Positions 37,618-46,539 of a stretch of 58,091 nucleotides of DNA are shown here, in pieces. This stretch comes from Betaproteobacteria bacterium. GTDB lineage: Bacteria > Pseudomonadota > Gammaproteobacteria > Burkholderiales > Burkholderiaceae_E. The notes under the pieces were generated by a model. That model was not told where the DNA came from. It saw only the letters and a list, made by a program, of their open reading frames with translations, and searched no databases. Every line of letters starts with the position of its first letter. The stretch's first letter is position 1. A program made the translations under genes and the position numbers. The stretch spans positions 1 to 58,091 of the forward strand of contig VGHA01000006.1 of the NCBI GenBank assembly GCA_016868375.1. Reading direction: 5' to 3'.

Positions 37618-38214
37618 ATGAATGACCACCCTGATTCCCTGCGCCTCGAGATTGCCGCCGCCGCCGCCCGGCTGATTGCTGAGTCCGGTCTCGATTACGG
37701 TGCCGCCAAGCTCAAGGCGGCGCGTCAGCTGCTGGGTGGGGCACAGGCGCCACGCGGTGTCATGCCGGACGGGGATGAGGTCGACGAGGCGCTGCGCGAG
37801 CACCTTGAACTGTTCGACCCTGAACATGAGGAGCGGCTGGCGCGGCGACGGCATGTGGCCATTGAACTCATGGAGCGGTTGGCGGAATTTAATCCCTACC
37901 TCACCGGCGCGGTCTGGAAAGGGATCTGCGCCGAGCACGCGCCGATTCATCTGCAGCTGTTCTACGACAACGCCAAAGAGATCGAAATGCGGTTGCTTGA
38001 CCAGCGGTTGAAGTTCGATGTGCTCACGTTGCCGCATTTTCGAGATCCGAATGATTCCGTTGAGGCGCTCGTTTTCGAGTGGCGTCGCGAGCCGGTGCTG
38101 GTGTCGCTCTATATGGCCGACGACCTGCGCGGCGCGCTCAGGCGCGGGGCCTCGGGCGCTGCCGAGCGCGGTGACCTTGCCGCGTTTCGCGAGCGCATTG
38201 GAGCGCAGCCATGA
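37618..38214 (+). CDS. conserved hypothetical protein
   Basis: A soluble 198-residue protein I can place only as a conserved betaproteobacterial hypothetical. It begins with a helical Ala/Leu-rich segment (DSLRLEIAAAAARLIAESGLDYGAAKLKAARQLLG), then a charged helix (EHLELFDPEHEERLARRRHVAIELMERL), then a mixed segment (FNPYLTGAVWKGICAEHAPIHLQLF, FDVLTLPHF) that reminds me of nucleotidyltransferase-like folds; this is not firm. No signal peptide or transmembrane helix. Its stop overlaps the start of the tlpA gene by 4 nt. Similar proteins have been mislabelled as Mur ligase-related, probably because of this position next to mpl. Confidence 0.78.
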   Translation: MNDHPDSLRLEIAAAAARLIAESGLDYGAAKLKAARQLLGGAQAPRGVMPDGDEVDEALREHLELFDPEHEERLARRRHVAIELMERLAEFNPYLTGAVWKGICAEHAPIHLQLFYDNAKEIEMRLLDQRLKFDVLTLPHFRDPNDSVEALVFEWRREPVLVSLYMADDLRGALRRGASGAAERGDLAAFRERIGAQP

Positions 38215-38777
38215 TCAGTGGCAGTAACCCGCTGCCGCCGTCTGTCGGTCGGCGCCGTCGATTCATGCTGGGCGGTCTCGGGCTTGCCTGCCTCGCAGGC
38301 GGCGCGTGGCTTGCCTCGCGTCAGGATGCGGGTCAGGCTGATACCGGGGGCGCAGCGGTTCACACGTTCCTTGCCACCGCCTGGACCGATGCCGAGGGCA
38401 AACCGTTTGACAGTGCCAGTCTGCGTGGCCGGCCGATGGTGATCAACTTCTGGGCGACCTGGTGCCCGCCCTGCGTCGAAGAAATGCCTGAGCTGGACAC
38501 GCTGCAGCGCGAACTTGCGCCAAAAGGCGTGCAAGTGATCGGAATCGGAATTGATTCGGCAGCCAAAATTGAGCAATTCTCGAAAAAATCGGGTTTCTCA
38601 TACCCCCTGCTCCAGGGCGGAGCCAGTGGGGCGGAACTGACCCGCGCATTTGGAAATGCTTCCGCGGCGCTGCCGTTTACCGTCGTGATCGATCGAGATG
38701 GGCGCGTCAGAGATCGAATTCTCGGACGATTTCGTCTTGATACGCTCCGGAAGTCCGCCCTGGTCGCGTCCGGCTGA
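38211..38777 (+). CDS. TlpA/ResA-type thioredoxin-like protein
   Basis: A 188-residue membrane-anchored thiol-disulfide protein. After a basic N-terminus (VGRRRRFMLGGLG) comes one hydrophobic anchor (about residues 18-38), then a thioredoxin fold with the active site FWATWCPPCVEEMPEL (about residue 82). The periplasmic redox domain would face outward. Coupled to the preceding unknown gene by ATGA overlap. In relatives aroQ follows; here it does not. Confidence 0.92.
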   Translation: MISGSNPLPPSVGRRRRFMLGGLGLACLAGGAWLASRQDAGQADTGGAAVHTFLATAWTDAEGKPFDSASLRGRPMVINFWATWCPPCVEEMPELDTLQRELAPKGVQVIGIGIDSAAKIEQFSKKSGFSYPLLQGGASGAELTRAFGNASAALPFTVVIDRDGRVRDRILGRFRLDTLRKSALVASG

Positions 38778-38823
38778 ACCGGATCCAACCGCGATTTTCG
38801 CTAGGTTCTGAGCGCAAGTTGGG

Positions 38824-38830
38824 CTAAAAT
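38824..38830 (+). promoter_or_regulatory. candidate -10 for accBC
   Basis: CTAAAAT at 38824-38830 (TAAAAT core 38825-38830) sits in the 176-bp gap ahead of accB, about 120 bp before its ATG. The surrounding GGGCTAAAATTCGCG resembles sequences seen before fatty-acid genes in betaproteobacteria. No good -35 at the right spacing. Confidence 0.35.
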
Positions 38831-38953
38831 TCGCGATCTTTTCCGCATCTGGCGAATAGTTACCGGGTCAGTCCGCCTCTGGAATGGCCTTGCCGCGACA
38901 GGCGGCCGCGCACAGATGCTGCAGTCTGCTGGCGGTTCGTCGGAGGCGCGATC

Positions 38954-39445
38954 ATGGATCTAAGAAAACTCAAGACGCTGATCGATCTGGTGTCCGAATC
39001 AGGCATCTCGGAACTCGAGATTACGGAGGGTGAGGGTCGGGTACGCATTGTCAAGGCACCTGCAACCCAAACCGTGGCACTGCCGGCGGTGGTGCCCGCG
39101 CCCATCGTTGCCGCGCCCATGATGGCCCCGGAAACCGGTTTGCCCGCGGCAGCCGGTGCGCAGTCCGCTCAGTCTGTGTCGTCTGACGCGTCAGCCTCGT
39201 CAACCTCGGGTCATGTGGTCAAGTCGCCGATGGTGGGCACCTTTTATCGGTCTGCGCAGCCTGGCTCTGAGGCGTTTGCGTCAGTCGGCAGCAAGGTGAA
39301 GCAGGGCGATACGCTCTGCATCATCGAGGCCATGAAGCTCATGAACGAAATCGAAGCCGATTGCGACGGCACGGTGAAAGCGGTGCTGGTCGAAAACGGC
39401 TCGCCGGTCGAATTCGGTCAGCCGCTTTTTGTGATTGAACCCTGA
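38954..39445 (+). CDS. accB: Acetyl-CoA carboxylase biotin carboxyl carrier protein
   Basis: BCCP carries carboxybiotin in the first step of fatty-acid synthesis. The 163-residue protein starts [23 protein letters not shown] (typical N-terminus), has an Ala/Pro/Ser-rich hinge (about residues 40-85), and a biotinyl domain with the biotinylated lysine in [10 protein letters not shown]. Separated by 24 bp from accC, with which it forms an operon. Confidence 0.97.
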   Translation: MDLRKLKTLIDLVSESGISELEITEGEGRVRIVKAPATQTVALPAVVPAPIVAAPMMAPETGLPAAAGAQSAQSVSSDASASSTSGHVVKSPMVGTFYRSAQPGSEAFASVGSKVKQGDTLCIIEAMKLMNEIEADCDGTVKAVLVENGSPVEFGQPLFVIEP

Positions 39446-39469
39446 ACACGGCCGACCCCGGAGCCTCGA

Positions 39470-40825
39470 ATGTTCGAGAAGATCCTGATCGCTAACCGCG
39501 GCGAGATTGCGCTTCGAGTGCAGCGCGCCTGCCGCGAGCTCGGCATCAAGACGGTCGTCGTCCATTCGCAGGCCGACACCGAGGCGAAGTATGTGAAGCT
39601 GGCCGACGAATCGGTCTGCATCGGTCCGCCTCCGTCGCGTGAAAGTTATCTGAACATTCCGGCCATCATCAGTGCGGCGGAAGTCACCGACGCAGAAGCC
39701 ATTCATCCAGGGTATGGGTTTCTGTCCGAGAACGCCGATTTCGCTGAACGCGTCGAGAAAAGCGGATTCGTGTTCATTGGTCCGCGGCCCGACTCCATCC
39801 GGTTGATGGGCGACAAGGTGTCCGCCAAAGACGCCATGAAGAAAGCGGGCGTGCCGGTGGTGCCAGGCTCGGAGGGCGCCCTGCCGGATGACCCGAAAGA
39901 GGTCTTGCGTATCGCGCGGGCGGTGGGTTACCCGGTCATCATCAAGGCCGCTGGCGGTGGCGGTGGCCGCGGCATGCGAATCGTTCATACCGAGGCAGCG
40001 CTCACCAACGCGGTCACCATGACGCGGTCCGAGGCGCAGTCAGCCTTTGGAAACCCGTCGGTTTACCTCGAGAAGTTTCTCGAAAATCCGCGTCACATCG
40101 AGATCCAGGTGCTCGCTGATGGTGGGCGCAACGCCATTTACCTCGGCGAGCGCGATTGCTCGATCCAGCGCCGGCATCAGAAAATCATCGAGGAAGGCCC
40201 GGCCCCCGGCATTTCACGGCGTCTCCTCGACAAGATCGGTGCGCGCTGTGCCGATGCATGCCGAAAAATGGGCTACCGCGGCGCCGGCACGTTTGAGTTC
40301 CTGTTCGAGAACAACGAGTTTTACTTCATCGAAATGAATACCCGGGTGCAGGTTGAGCATCCGGTGACCGAACTCATCACGGGTATCGATATCGTTCAAG
40401 AGCAGATTCGAATCGCCGCAGGCGAACCGCTTCGAATCAAGCAGCGTGATGTGGTGCTGCGCGGTCATGCAATTGAATGTCGAATCAACGCTGAAGACCC
40501 GTACCGGTTCACACCGTCACCGGGTCGGATCACCGCGTGGCATCCTCCCGGTGGCCCTGGAATCCGGGTCGATTCCCATGCCTACACAGGGTATGTGGTG
40601 CCACCGCACTACGACTCCATGATCGGCAAAGTGCTCGCTTATGGCGACACTCGAGAGCAGGCGCTTCGTCGTATGCGAATCGCGTTATCCGAGATGGCGG
40701 TCGAGGGCATTCTTACCAATCTGCCGCTGCATCGTGAACTCCTTGCCGATGCGCGGTTCGTGGCGGGCGGCACCTCCATCCACTACCTTGAAAACAAGCT
40801 CGCCCAGCGCAGGACCGCTGGCTGA
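39470..40825 (+). CDS. accC: Acetyl-CoA carboxylase biotin carboxylase subunit
   Basis: Biotin carboxylase, 451 residues. It starts [21 protein letters not shown] and has the ATP-grasp glycine loop [14 protein letters not shown] (about residues 159-172), the catalytic [14 protein letters not shown] and ECRINAEDP. Length and motifs are canonical. prmA follows after 3 bp. Confidence 0.98.
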   Translation: MFEKILIANRGEIALRVQRACRELGIKTVVVHSQADTEAKYVKLADESVCIGPPPSRESYLNIPAIISAAEVTDAEAIHPGYGFLSENADFAERVEKSGFVFIGPRPDSIRLMGDKVSAKDAMKKAGVPVVPGSEGALPDDPKEVLRIARAVGYPVIIKAAGGGGGRGMRIVHTEAALTNAVTMTRSEAQSAFGNPSVYLEKFLENPRHIEIQVLADGGRNAIYLGERDCSIQRRHQKIIEEGPAPGISRRLLDKIGARCADACRKMGYRGAGTFEFLFENNEFYFIEMNTRVQVEHPVTELITGIDIVQEQIRIAAGEPLRIKQRDVVLRGHAIECRINAEDPYRFTPSPGRITAWHPPGGPGIRVDSHAYTGYVVPPHYDSMIGKVLAYGDTREQALRRMRIALSEMAVEGILTNLPLHRELLADARFVAGGTSIHYLENKLAQRRTAG

Positions 40826-40828
40826 CGC

Positions 40829-41725
40829 ATGTGGACTGAGTTGCTGTTCACCGTCACCGGTGACCAGGTGGAGCGCTGGTCGGATGCGCTCATCGAGGCG
40901 GGGGCGATGTCGGTGCAAGCCGAGGACGCCGACGCAGACTCACCCGATGAACAGGCGATCTTCGGTGAGCCTGGTGAGCCGGTACCCGTTGCCGCCTGGG
41001 CTCGTACCCGTTTGCGCGTACTGATCAATGCCGACCTGGATGCGGCAGCCATGCTCAACCGGGCGGCAACGCTCTGCGAAAGCGCGGTGCCAACGTTCAG
41101 CACTGCATCGCTTGCTGATCAGGATTGGGTCCGGCTGACCCAGTCGCAATTTGAACCCATCCCGGTCGGTCAGCGCCTGCTGATTGTTCCCAGCTGGCAT
41201 CTGGAGAACCAACGCCAACACGCCAGCGAGCGGGCCCTGATCGTGCTCGATCCGGGGCTTGCGTTCGGGACCGGAAGCCATCCGACAACGCGGATGTGTC
41301 TCGAATGGATCGACGCGAATCTTGCGCCGGGGCAATCGCTGATCGACTACGGCTGCGGCTCGGGCATCCTCGCCATTGCTGCGGCGCGGCTGGGCGCGAA
41401 TCCCGTGACCGCCATCGATATCGATCCCCAGGCGCTCTCGAGCACACGCGACAACGCGCACACCAATCGGGTGGTGCTTGACGTGCTGGCTGCCGAGTCC
41501 GCCAAGCCGCAGCCCGCCGATGTGGTGGTCGCCAACATCCTGGCCAATCCGCTGCGCCTGCTCGCACCCTTGCTGACATCGCTGGTGCGCCCGGGCGGCG
41601 CGCTGGTGCTCTCGGGACTGCTCGAGCGGCAGGCTGACGAGCTGTGCGCGCTCTATCCGCAGGTGGGTCTACAGGTATTTGCGCAGCGCGAGGGCTGGGC
41701 GTGTCTTGCAGGCGTTCGGCACTAG
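40829..41725 (+). CDS. prmA: Ribosomal protein L11 methyltransferase
   Basis: PrmA trimethylates ribosomal protein L11. The 298-residue protein has the N-terminal substrate-recognition domain and a SAM domain with FGTGSHPTTRMCLEWID, SLIDYGCGSGILAIAAARLGA and VVVANILANPL, all family signatures. It follows accC as in related genomes. Confidence 0.96.
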   Translation: MWTELLFTVTGDQVERWSDALIEAGAMSVQAEDADADSPDEQAIFGEPGEPVPVAAWARTRLRVLINADLDAAAMLNRAATLCESAVPTFSTASLADQDWVRLTQSQFEPIPVGQRLLIVPSWHLENQRQHASERALIVLDPGLAFGTGSHPTTRMCLEWIDANLAPGQSLIDYGCGSGILAIAAARLGANPVTAIDIDPQALSSTRDNAHTNRVVLDVLAAESAKPQPADVVVANILANPLRLLAPLLTSLVRPGGALVLSGLLERQADELCALYPQVGLQVFAQREGWACLAGVRH

Positions 41726-41752
41726 CCGCATGTTGATTACAGGAGATTGATG

Positions 41753-42697
41753 ATGTCTGAACGGGTGATGATCAGCGGTTCGGTGGCGTATGACACGATC
41801 ATGGTGTTTGACGGTCATTTCAAGGATCACATCCTGGCCGATCAGGTGCACATGCTCAATGTGTCGTTCCTCACCCCGCGTCTCAAGCGCGAATTCGGCG
41901 GCTGCGCAGCCAACATCGCCTATAGCCTGAGGCAGCTGGGCGGTAACCCGCTGGTACTGGCTGCAATTGGTCGTGATGGTGCTGACTACCTGCAGCGCCT
42001 TGCAGGGCTGGGTATCGATACCGCCCGCGTCCGCGCGTTCGACGATCAGTACACCGCGCAGGCATTTATCACGACCGATCTGTCGGATAACCAGATCACC
42101 GCCTTCCATCCGGGCGCAATGGGAAGCGCCGACCAGGTCAGTGCACAGGCCGACGGCGAGCGCGTGGCCTGGGGCATCGTTGCGCCGAACGGCAAGGCCG
42201 CGATGCTGCGGCATGCGCGAGAGTTCGCGGCGCAGGGTATCGCGTTCATTTTCGATCCAGGGCAGGGTCTGCCCATGTTTGACGGCGCTGAACTTCGCGA
42301 ACTGATCGGCGCGGCCACTGCGCTGACCGTCAATGATTACGAGGCAAAACTGCTCTGCGAACGTACCGGTTGGTCAGAAGACGATATCGCGTCGCGCGTC
42401 AAAGCGCTGATCGTGACGCGCGGCGCCGAAGGCTCCACGCTCTTTGAAGGCGCTACGCGCCAGACGATTGATGCGGTACCGATAGCGAAAGCGGTCGATC
42501 CCACGGGCTGTGGCGATGCCTATCGTGCCGGCCTGCTCTACGGGTTGTCGCTGGGCTGGACCTGGCTTGAGTCAGCGCGCCTTGGCAGCGTGTTGGGAGC
42601 CACAAAAATCGAGCATGCGGGTGCTCAAAACCATCCGATCGATCGCGCACTTCTTGCTGCCAGATTCGCTTCAGCCTACGGCCGCGCGCCCTGGTAG
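41753..42697 (+). CDS. PfkB-family carbohydrate/nucleoside kinase
   Basis: A 314-residue ribokinase-superfamily kinase. The first PfkB block is FGGCAANIAYSLRQLGG and the catalytic block is AVDPTGCGDAYRAGLLYG, with the base aspartate; the N-terminus (ISGSVAYDTIMVFDG) resembles bacterial adenosine-kinase-like members. An AGGAGA site precedes three consecutive start options (TTG 41747, ATG 41750, ATG 41753); spacing favours 41753. The phosphorylated substrate is not clear from the sequence. In relatives a DUF3426 gene usually lies between prmA and this kinase; it is missing here. Confidence 0.88.
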   Translation: MSERVMISGSVAYDTIMVFDGHFKDHILADQVHMLNVSFLTPRLKREFGGCAANIAYSLRQLGGNPLVLAAIGRDGADYLQRLAGLGIDTARVRAFDDQYTAQAFITTDLSDNQITAFHPGAMGSADQVSAQADGERVAWGIVAPNGKAAMLRHAREFAAQGIAFIFDPGQGLPMFDGAELRELIGAATALTVNDYEAKLLCERTGWSEDDIASRVKALIVTRGAEGSTLFEGATRQTIDAVPIAKAVDPTGCGDAYRAGLLYGLSLGWTWLESARLGSVLGATKIEHAGAQNHPIDRALLAARFASAYGRAPW

Positions 42698-42721
42698 GCC
42701 CGCGCACCGCTCTGTCAGCAA

Positions 42722-43264
42722 TCAGATCGCCGGTTCAAGCGCCCGGCATGCGATGAGCGCGATTTGCGCAATCAGCAGAACCACCAGCGGCGACAAATCA
42801 ATGCCGCCCAGGCGGGGCAGCCGACGCTGCACTGGCTCGAGCAGAGGGTCGGTGAGCCTGTGCAGCATCGGCGCGATGGGCGCATGAGGATTGACCCACG
42901 ACAGAATCACCTGCAGCAGCAGGGCCCCGATCACAAGCCAGAGCGCCCAGCGCGCGAGCCAGACCACGGCCAGCAGCACCACCGCGCCGAACGATGGTGT
43001 TCGCACAGCGAATAGCAGAACGAAGACCACCGACAGGGCGAGTGCTAGCAGCATTGCCGCCAGCAGACATGAGCCATCGAAATGTCCGCGACGGGGCAAG
43101 ACAGACCGCAAGGGTCGCACCAGCCATTCAGTGAACGTGAACACAAAATGTCCGACCGGGTCGCGCAACGCCATGCCAAGCCATATCATCCACAGCCTGA
43201 GCACGCAGGCCGCTGCCAACAGGCTGCCGACTGTTTCGACGACGAGCCACAGCACCTCTCGCAT
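42722..43264 (-). CDS. YggT family membrane protein
   Basis: A 180-residue membrane protein with two YggT repeats, each with a pair of transmembrane helices. The repeat motifs ending in ...RPLRSVLPR and DPLLEPVQRRLPRLGGIDLSPLVVLLIAQ are typical. The role of YggT is poorly defined (osmotic or division-related in other bacteria). It converges on the kinase gene and is divergent from the MFS gene. Confidence 0.88.
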   Translation of the reverse strand: MREVLWLVVETVGSLLAAACVLRLWMIWLGMALRDPVGHFVFTFTEWLVRPLRSVLPRRGHFDGSCLLAAMLLALALSVVFVLLFAVRTPSFGAVVLLAVVWLARWALWLVIGALLLQVILSWVNPHAPIAPMLHRLTDPLLEPVQRRLPRLGGIDLSPLVVLLIAQIALIACRALEPAI

Positions 43265-43350
43265 CCATTCCTCCGCAAGCGCTTACTTGACGCAATGATC
43301 GTAACCCAACACAGGGCGGAGTCCCGATTCCTTGTCGCAGAGCCTGTATT

Positions 43351-44541
43351 TTGACTGACATCGATGCGCGCGCGGCGCGTGGCCGTGCGCTCGCGGCCCT
43401 GGTGGTGGCGAGCGCGCTGAATATTCCATTCGGCACAATTTACGCATTCAGCGTTTTCCTGCGCCCAATGGAGCAGCAGCTCGGCGTGTCCCGAACCGAA
43501 ATGAGCGTCGTGTTTGGCTGCGCCACGGTGGCGCTTGCCGTGGGCATGAACCTGTTGCCGATGCTGGCCCGTCGTATCGACGGCTCGGTGCTGATTGCGG
43601 CGGCGGGTGCGCTTGGCGCGCTGGGGATCATGATCGTGTCGCAGGCGCAGGGGTTCTGGCTGCTGCTCGCAGGCTACGGCGTTCTGTTTGGATTGGGCGG
43701 CGGCCTGTCGTTTACCGCAGTCCAGCAGTGTGTGAATCAGGCAATGCCAAGGCCCAGCGGCCTGGCCAACGGATATGTCGTGAGCACTTATCCGATCGGG
43801 GCCATGATCGGAGCGCCGGTATTCAGCGCCACGCTGCTGCTTTGGGGAATCGGCCCGACACTGTGGCTGCTCGCTGCAGCGCTTTTATCGGCGGGCCTGG
43901 CGGGCGCATGGTTATATCGGCGCGCCGGCCTCACGCTGTTGTCGCAGTCTGCCTCAAGGACCCCGCCTGCACCTGTGTCGTTGACTGACCCCGCGTTTAC
44001 AAGATTGTTCGCGGTGTTCTTTCTGGCTGCGTCGGCCGGGATGCTGGTGCTTGGACAGGCTGCGGCCATGCTTCATGCCTATGGCGCGGGCCCGGCCATG
44101 GCGGCGGGGGCAACCACCCTCATCACCGGAGTGATCGCAGCGTCCAGACTCGCGGGGGGCGGACTGGTTGATCACTGGCAGATGCGGACGGTTTCGATCG
44201 GCGCGAATCTTTGCGCGGCGGCAGGCGCGTTATTGGTCACGCTCTGGCCGACACCACTTTCGGCGCTCATCGCACTTTCGATGCTGGGCGCGGGGTATGG
44301 GCTGATGTCGGGCTCGAGTGCCGGGTATCTGCCCCGCCTATGGCCGCGCGATCTCTTTGCCACGCTGGCGGCCCGACTGTATGTCGCATGGTGCCTGGCT
44401 GCGATCTGTTTGCCGGTATTGGCAGGCTGGTTGTTTGATCTCACCGGGGGCTATCGCGCTGCGGTGCTGGTGGCGGCCGCTGGCAACCTGACCGGTGCCT
44501 GGCTCGCTTGCGGAATTGCGCGAACGCCGGCGCGCAGCTGA
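43351..44541 (+). CDS. MFS transporter (OxlT/monocarboxylate-like)
   Basis: A 396-residue major-facilitator protein with about 12 transmembrane helices. The opening ALVVASALNIPFGTIYAFSVFLRPMEQQLGVSRTEMS is the pattern of oxalate/formate-antiporter-like MFS members. Substrate is unknown. The only well-placed start is a TTG at 43351 (MTDIDARAARGR); the next ATG would remove the first helix. No strong ribosome-binding site is visible. Confidence 0.85.
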   Translation: MTDIDARAARGRALAALVVASALNIPFGTIYAFSVFLRPMEQQLGVSRTEMSVVFGCATVALAVGMNLLPMLARRIDGSVLIAAAGALGALGIMIVSQAQGFWLLLAGYGVLFGLGGGLSFTAVQQCVNQAMPRPSGLANGYVVSTYPIGAMIGAPVFSATLLLWGIGPTLWLLAAALLSAGLAGAWLYRRAGLTLLSQSASRTPPAPVSLTDPAFTRLFAVFFLAASAGMLVLGQAAAMLHAYGAGPAMAAGATTLITGVIAASRLAGGGLVDHWQMRTVSIGANLCAAAGALLVTLWPTPLSALIALSMLGAGYGLMSGSSAGYLPRLWPRDLFATLAARLYVAWCLAAICLPVLAGWLFDLTGGYRAAVLVAAAGNLTGAWLACGIARTPARS

Positions 44542-44575
44542 AATAAAACGGGGCAACGTGTGAACGCTGCCCCGT
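44541..44575 (-). terminator. intrinsic terminator of the histone H1-like gene
   Basis: ACGGGGCA (44548-44555) pairs perfectly with TGCCCCGT (44568-44575) around a 12-nt loop. On the minus strand the stem is followed by TTTTATTT (44541-44548), so it ends the histone-like transcript about 35 bp past its stop. On the plus strand there is no T-run, though the hairpin could still affect the MFS mRNA end. Confidence 0.8.
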
Positions 44576-44611
44576 ACAAGCTTCAAGCCCGAAGTGTGCC
44601 GGGCCTAAACC

Positions 44612-45001
44612 TTAAGGACGGTTCCCGGTCGGGAACGGCCAGGCAGCCGCCGGATTGAGCGGTTGCGCAGCAGGCGCAGGCGTTGCCGCAGGGGCAGGGG
44701 CGGCAGCGGCTTTTTTCGCTGCTCTTTTCGCAGGCTTCTTGGCGGCTTTTTTCGCTGCTTTTTTCGCAGGCTTTTTGGCGGCTTTTTTCGCTACGGCTTT
44801 TTTAGCGGCTGGCTTCTTAGCTGCGGCTTTTTTGGCGGCTGGCTTTTTCGCTGCCGCCTTTTTAGCGGCCGGCTTCTTGGCTGCCGCTTTTTTTGCCGCC
44901 GGCTTTTTCGCTGCCGCCGGCTTCTTGGCTGCCGCTTTTTTTGCCGCCGGCTTTTTCGCTGCCGCCGGTTTCTTTGCTGCCGCTTTCTTGGCTGTTGCCA
45001 T
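44612..45001 (-). CDS. histone H1-like (AlgP/BpH1-type) lysine/alanine-rich protein
   Basis: A 129-residue protein made almost only of Lys, Ala and Pro: tandem KKPAA/KKAAA/KKPAK units from residue 4 to about 98, then an Ala/Pro linker and a fixed tail LNPAAAWPFPTGNRP. Such proteins in Bordetella, Burkholderia and relatives resemble the C-terminal domain of eukaryotic histone H1 and bind DNA. The number of repeats varies between strains in such genes. A terminator follows. Repeat-rich DNA makes this gene prone to length change and assembly error. Confidence 0.9.
   Translation of the reverse strand: MATAKKAAAKKPAAAKKPAAKKAAAKKPAAAKKPAAKKAAAKKPAAKKAAAKKPAAKKAAAKKPAAKKAVAKKAAKKPAKKAAKKAAKKPAKRAAKKAAAAPAPAATPAPAAQPLNPAAAWPFPTGNRP
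44700..44995. repeat. low-complexity tandem repeats coding for KKPAA/KKAAA units
   Basis: Short in-frame units of about 15-24 bp (e.g. GCCGCCGGCTTTTTCGCT on the plus strand) are repeated through most of the histone H1-like gene, with two near-identical 48-bp blocks around 44877-44975. The array is a candidate for slippage. Confidence 0.8.
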
Positions 45002-45141
45002 GGTGAATCTCCTTCAGATGAAGTTGCGGTAATGGAGACCCGCGCCAGCAAGCATCGAGGCAAAGCGGCAGGCGGGCCATTCATCGGCGCAAGCGTGGAT
45101 CCGCACTAGGCAGACTGCGCTTACGCTAATGAATTCGGGGG

Positions 45142-45162
45142 AGCGCTCAGAGGCTGAGCGCT
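45142..45162. terminator. perfect 9-bp hairpin downstream of nrdB
   Basis: AGCGCTCAG (45142-45150) and CTGAGCGCT (45154-45162) pair perfectly with a 3-nt loop. It lies just past the nrdB terminator on the minus strand and has an A-rich run on its right side. It could be a back-up terminator or an RNA-stability element. Confidence 0.5.
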
Positions 45163-45169
45163 GAAAAGA

Positions 45170-45199
45170 AAAACGCCGGCTGGAGGAGCTCGGCGTTTT
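45170..45199 (-). terminator. intrinsic terminator of nrdB
   Basis: AAAACGCCG (45170-45178) pairs with CGGCGTTTT (45191-45199) across a 12-nt loop. Reading the minus strand the stem is followed by TTTTTCTTTTC, a strong T-run, 75 bp after the nrdB stop. Confidence 0.85.
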
Positions 45200-45273
45200 C
45201 AGAAGCGGGTGGGGGAGCGAGGGCATGACGGCCTTGCGGGCCGCCGCCCTGGTGCGAGAGGGGATGGAGAAAT

Positions 45274-46539
45274 TCAATCCCAACTGAGCGCGCCTCCGGT
45301 TTGATACTCAATGACTCGGGTCTCAAAGAAGTTGCGCTCTTTCTTGAGATCGATCATTTCGCTCATCCACGGGAAGGGATTGTCTTCCTGGGCAAAGACC
45401 GGCTCGATACCGATTTGCTGAGCTCGCCGGTTGGCGATGAAGCGCAGGTACCCTTTGAACTGCTGCGCGTTCAAGCCAAGCACCCCCCTCGGCATGGTGT
45501 CTTCCGCATAGGCATACTCGAGTTCGACCGCCTGTCGGAACAGGCCACGGATTTCTTCGCGAAACTCAGGTGTCCAGAGATGCGGGTTCTCGAGCTTGAT
45601 CTGGTTGATCAGATCGATACCAAAATTGCAGTGCATCGGCGTCCAGAGATGCGGGTTCTCGAGCTTGATCTGGTTGATCAGATCGATACCAAAATTGCAG
45701 TGCATCGACTCATCGCGCAGGATGTACTGGTATTGCTCAGCAGCGCCGGTCATCTTGTTCTGACGGCCAAGCGCAAGGATCTGCACAAAGCCCACGTAAA
45801 AGAACAGGCCTTCCATCAGGCAGGCGAACACGATCAGCGAGCGCAGCAGCTTCTGATCGGCGTCTGGCGTGCCCGTGACGAAATCAGGATTGGTGAGCGT
45901 GTCGATGAACGGGATCAGGAACTCGTCCTTGTCGCGAATCGACTTGACCTCGTGGTAGGCGTTGAAAATCTCGCCTTCATCAAGCCCCAGCGACTCAACG
46001 ATGTACTGATAGGCGTGCGTGTGAATCGCTTCTTCGAAGGCCTGCCGCAACAGAAACTGGCGGCACTCCGGCGCGCTGATATGCCGATAGGTGCCCAGTA
46101 CGATGTTGTTGGCGGCCAGCGAGTCTGCGGTTACGAAAAACCCGAGATTGCGCTTGACCAATCGCCGCTCATCTTCTGTCAGGCCGTCCGGAGATTTCCA
46201 GAGCGCGATGTCGCGGCTCATGTTGATCTCTTGCGGCATCCAGTGGTTCGCGCAGGTGGCGAGGTACTTTTCCCAGGCCCACTTGTACTTGAACGGCACC
46301 AGCTGGTTGACGTCTGCGCTGCCGTTGATGATTCGCTTATCTTCGACTCGCACACGGCGGGAACTGGAAGCCGCGGTTGAGTGGGTGGCCTTTGCAGGCT
46401 CAACTGATGGGGGCGGAGCCATGACAGACATTTCGCCCATCGGTGTGGGCGCGGCCGAGCGCGGGGAAAGTACAGGCGACGTCGGCGGAGCACGACGTGT
46501 AGGGGGAGCCGCTACAGACACATCATCCCAGGACAGCAT
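45274..46539 (-). CDS. nrdB: Ribonucleotide reductase class Ia beta subunit, with internal 23-residue duplication
   Basis: NrdB supplies the tyrosyl radical for deoxynucleotide synthesis by NrdA. The 421-residue protein begins with a low-complexity extension of about 65 residues and then shows every class Ia feature: first metal Asp in TADSLAANN, Glu/His and radical Tyr in EEAIHTHAY, Glu in CLMEGLFFY, and the last Glu/His pair in DESMH; the C-terminal tail ends [11 protein letters not shown]. Oddly, 23 residues ([12 protein letters not shown]...HLWTP) are repeated in tandem directly after DES. The first copy keeps both ligands; the second has Pro-Thr in place of the ligand Glu region. The insertion would lengthen a helix region beside the diiron site. 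Confidence 0.93.
   Translation of the reverse strand: MLSWDDVSVAAPPTRRAPPTSPVLSPRSAAPTPMGEMSVMAPPPSVEPAKATHSTAASSSRRVRVEDKRIINGSADVNQLVPFKYKWAWEKYLATCANHWMPQEINMSRDIALWKSPDGLTEDERRLVKRNLGFFVTADSLAANNIVLGTYRHISAPECRQFLLRQAFEEAIHTHAYQYIVESLGLDEGEIFNAYHEVKSIRDKDEFLIPFIDTLTNPDFVTGTPDADQKLLRSLIVFACLMEGLFFYVGFVQILALGRQNKMTGAAEQYQYILRDESMHCNFGIDLINQIKLENPHLWTPMHCNFGIDLINQIKLENPHLWTPEFREEIRGLFRQAVELEYAYAEDTMPRGVLGLNAQQFKGYLRFIANRRAQQIGIEPVFAQEDNPFPWMSEMIDLKKERNFFETRVIEYQTGGALSWD
45570..45707. repeat. 69-bp tandem duplication inside nrdB
   Basis: 45570-45638 and 45639-45707 are identical except for one base (T at 45571, C at 45640), which is synonymous in the coding strand (ACA/ACG Thr). The period is 69 bp, so the reading frame is kept. 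Confidence 0.95.

Noticed and set aside
44655-45032. Phe/Ala-rich apparent membrane protein on the plus strand
   Set aside because: It is only the complement of the Lys/Ala/Pro repeats of the histone H1-like gene.
45301-46380. 359-codon open frame on the plus strand
   Set aside because: Antisense to nrdB. It also contains the 69-bp repeat, so the repeated peptide there is only the other side of the nrdB duplication.
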